NCBI GenBank assembly: GCA_026874595.1
Contig: CM049309.1
Location: 49,336,079 to 49,400,078, forward strand
DNA from: Sipunculus nudus
Lineage: Eukaryota > Annelida > Sipuncula > Golfingiida > Sipunculidae
Reading direction: 5' to 3'
Length of the DNA: 64,000 nt
Shown here: piece after piece, positions 62,455-64,000 of the stretch
Layout: the number at the start of each line of letters is the position of its first letter
Numbering within the stretch: the first letter of the stretch is position 1
Program-made: the position numbers and the translations under genes
Notes under the pieces: generated by a model
Database searches by the model: none
What the model was told of the DNA's origin: nothing
What the model saw: only the letters and a program-made list of their open reading frames with translations

Positions 62455-64000
62455 CAGCTGACTGAAAGTCATCTGAGCTATAGCGATCACTCTTTGTCCG
62501 TCGTCCGTCTGTCTGTCTGTCTGTCTGTCCGTTAACCAGGCACAAATCGTAACCACTGGACCTGGAATCTTCTAACTTGACATCCAGGGAGTACCATGAA
62601 AAATCTCCTTGGAAACCTGAAATTAGGTCTCTGTTACCCATAACCTCTGAGCTATGGGGCTCCGAAGTACCCCCCAGAAAAATGGAAAATTTGATACAAA
62701 AGCTCAAGTATCTGAACAACTATTGCATTGATCACCATGATTCTGTGCATGGATATTGATCATGGAATGTTTCATCAGTTTCTGCAGTCTGGTGGCGCCA
62801 CCTATATTTTTTCGATTTTTACGAATTTTTTTCTTTATTTTTGAGACCTCTTGAGATGTGGTCATCTGTTAACAGGGCACAAATTGTAATGACTGGACCT
62901 AGAATCTTCTCTCTTGAAATTCCGGGAGGCCCATGAAAAGTCTCTTTGGAATCTTGAAATTAAGTCTCTGTTACCCATAACCTCTGAGCTATGGGGCTCC
63001 GAAATACCCCCCGGAATAATGGAAAATTTGATACAAAAGCTCAAGTATCTGAACAATTATTATATTGATCACCATGATTCTTTGCATGGATATTGATCAT
63101 GAAATGTTTCATCAGTTTCTGCATTCTGGTGGCGCCACCTGTATTTTTTAGCTCAGCTGACTGTAAGTCATCTGAGCTATAGGGATCACCTTTTGTCCGT
63201 CGTCCGTCCGGGCGTCTGTCCGTTAACAGGGCACAAATCGTAACCGCTAGAACTGGAATCTTCTTACATGACATCCTGGGAGGTCTATGGAAATTCTCCT
63301 TGTAAACCTGAAATTAGGTCACTGTGACCTATATTCTTTGAGCTATGGGGTTCCAAAGTACCCCCCAGAATAATGGAAAATTTGATACAAAAGCTCAAGT
63401 ATCTAAACAACTAATGCATTGATCATCATGATTTTTTGCATGGATATTGATCATGGAGTGTTTCATCAGTTTCTGCAGACTGGTGGCGCCACCTGTATTT
63501 TTTCGATTTTTACCAATATTTTTCTCTATTTTTGAGACCTCTTAAGATGCGGCCATCTGTTAACAGGGCACAAATCGTAACGACTACACCTAGAATCTTC
63601 TCTCTTGACATGCAGAGAGGCCCATAAAAAGTCTCTTTGGAAACCTGAAATTAGGTCTCTATTACCCATAACCTTTGAGCTATGGGGCTCCGAAGTACCC
63701 CCCAGAATAATGGAAAATTTGATACAAAAGCTCAAGTATCTAAACAACTATTGCAGTGATCACCATGATTCTTTGCATGGATATTGATCATGGAATATGT
63801 CATCAGTTTCTGCAGTATGGTGGCGCCACCTGTATTTTTTTTATTTTTACGAATTTTTTTCTCTATTTTTGAGACCTCATAAGATGTGGTCATCTGTTAA
63901 CATGGCACAAATTGTAACAACTGGACCTAGAATCTTCTCTCTTGACATGCTGAGAGGCCCATGAAAAGTCTCCTTAAAAACTTGAAATTAGGTCTCTGTT
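62455..64000. repeat. ~340 bp tandem array of AGCTCAGCTGA-family sequence, runs off the window
   Basis: GAGCTATGGGGCTCCGAAGT and GTTTCATCAGTTTCTGCAG, TGGTGGCGCCACCTGTATTT recur with GAGCT at 62649, 62986, 63340 and 63677, giving a unit of about 337-354 bp. Two units begin with the TTTTAGCTCAGCTGACT...AAGTCATCTGAGCT hairpin and (GTCT)n (62455 and 63147). The similar-looking 60-140-codon open frames on both strands (M-F-R-Y-L-S-F... and the mirrored plus-strand set) are this repeat and not genes. The array lies in IFT52 intron 12. Confidence 0.9.

Noticed and set aside
62294-63787. Family of similar 60-141-codon open frames on both strands
   Set aside because: They repeat with the ~340 bp array and occur on both strands, so they are the repeat translated and not a gene family.

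Overview
The window is animal nuclear DNA: AT-rich, intron-dense and full of short non-autonomous repeats, with no bacterial-style operons. The organism is most likely a mollusc, probably a bivalve. The evidence is the dispersed repeat beginning TTTTAGCTCAGCTGA followed by GTCC/GTCT runs, and the 'ATAAGCTCAC..GGTTCGCTAA' repeat; I know both styles from bivalve genomes. This is an inference from memory, not a search.

Two conserved protein-coding genes are read with confidence, arranged head to head. (1) An SGK3-type kinase (PX domain plus AGC kinase) lies on the minus strand at 5831-21327. It has 15 coding exons whose phases all join, giving a complete 489-residue protein. (2) IFT52, an intraflagellar-transport IFT-B subunit, lies on the plus strand from 44501. 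Twelve exons are in the window (380 codons, all phases join) and the 3' end lies beyond base 64000. The ~23 kb between the two start codons holds no further recognisable coding gene. It does hold a 2.9 kb minisatellite, several MITE families, two tRNA-derived SINE-like elements and a 1.8 kb TA-flanked transposon-like element.

Layout: 1-5.6 kb is SGK3 downstream DNA with a promoter-like cluster at the very start. 5.6-21.4 kb is SGK3. 21.4-44.45 kb is the intergenic or 5'UTR-intron region. 44.45-64 kb is IFT52, whose introns carry most of its length.

The two genes act in different processes: SGK3 in PI3K-dependent endosomal signalling, IFT52 in cilium assembly. Their adjacency is notable because human SGK2 and IFT52 are neighbours at 20q13.12, so this looks like retained animal microsynteny.

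The most unusual structure is in the IFT52 intron before exon 11 (57.1-60.3 kb). A ~77 bp unit is tandemly repeated about 41 times, and it contains a branch-point-like CTAAC, a 3' splice acceptor and the first ~45 bases of exon 11. The true exon is the last member of the array, so dozens of near-identical decoy 3' splice sites precede the real one. Other points of interest are a GC-AG intron inside the SGK3 kinase domain, a minisatellite that overlaps the SGK3 stop codon, and an IFT52 5' splice site embedded in a (TA)n(TG)n microsatellite.
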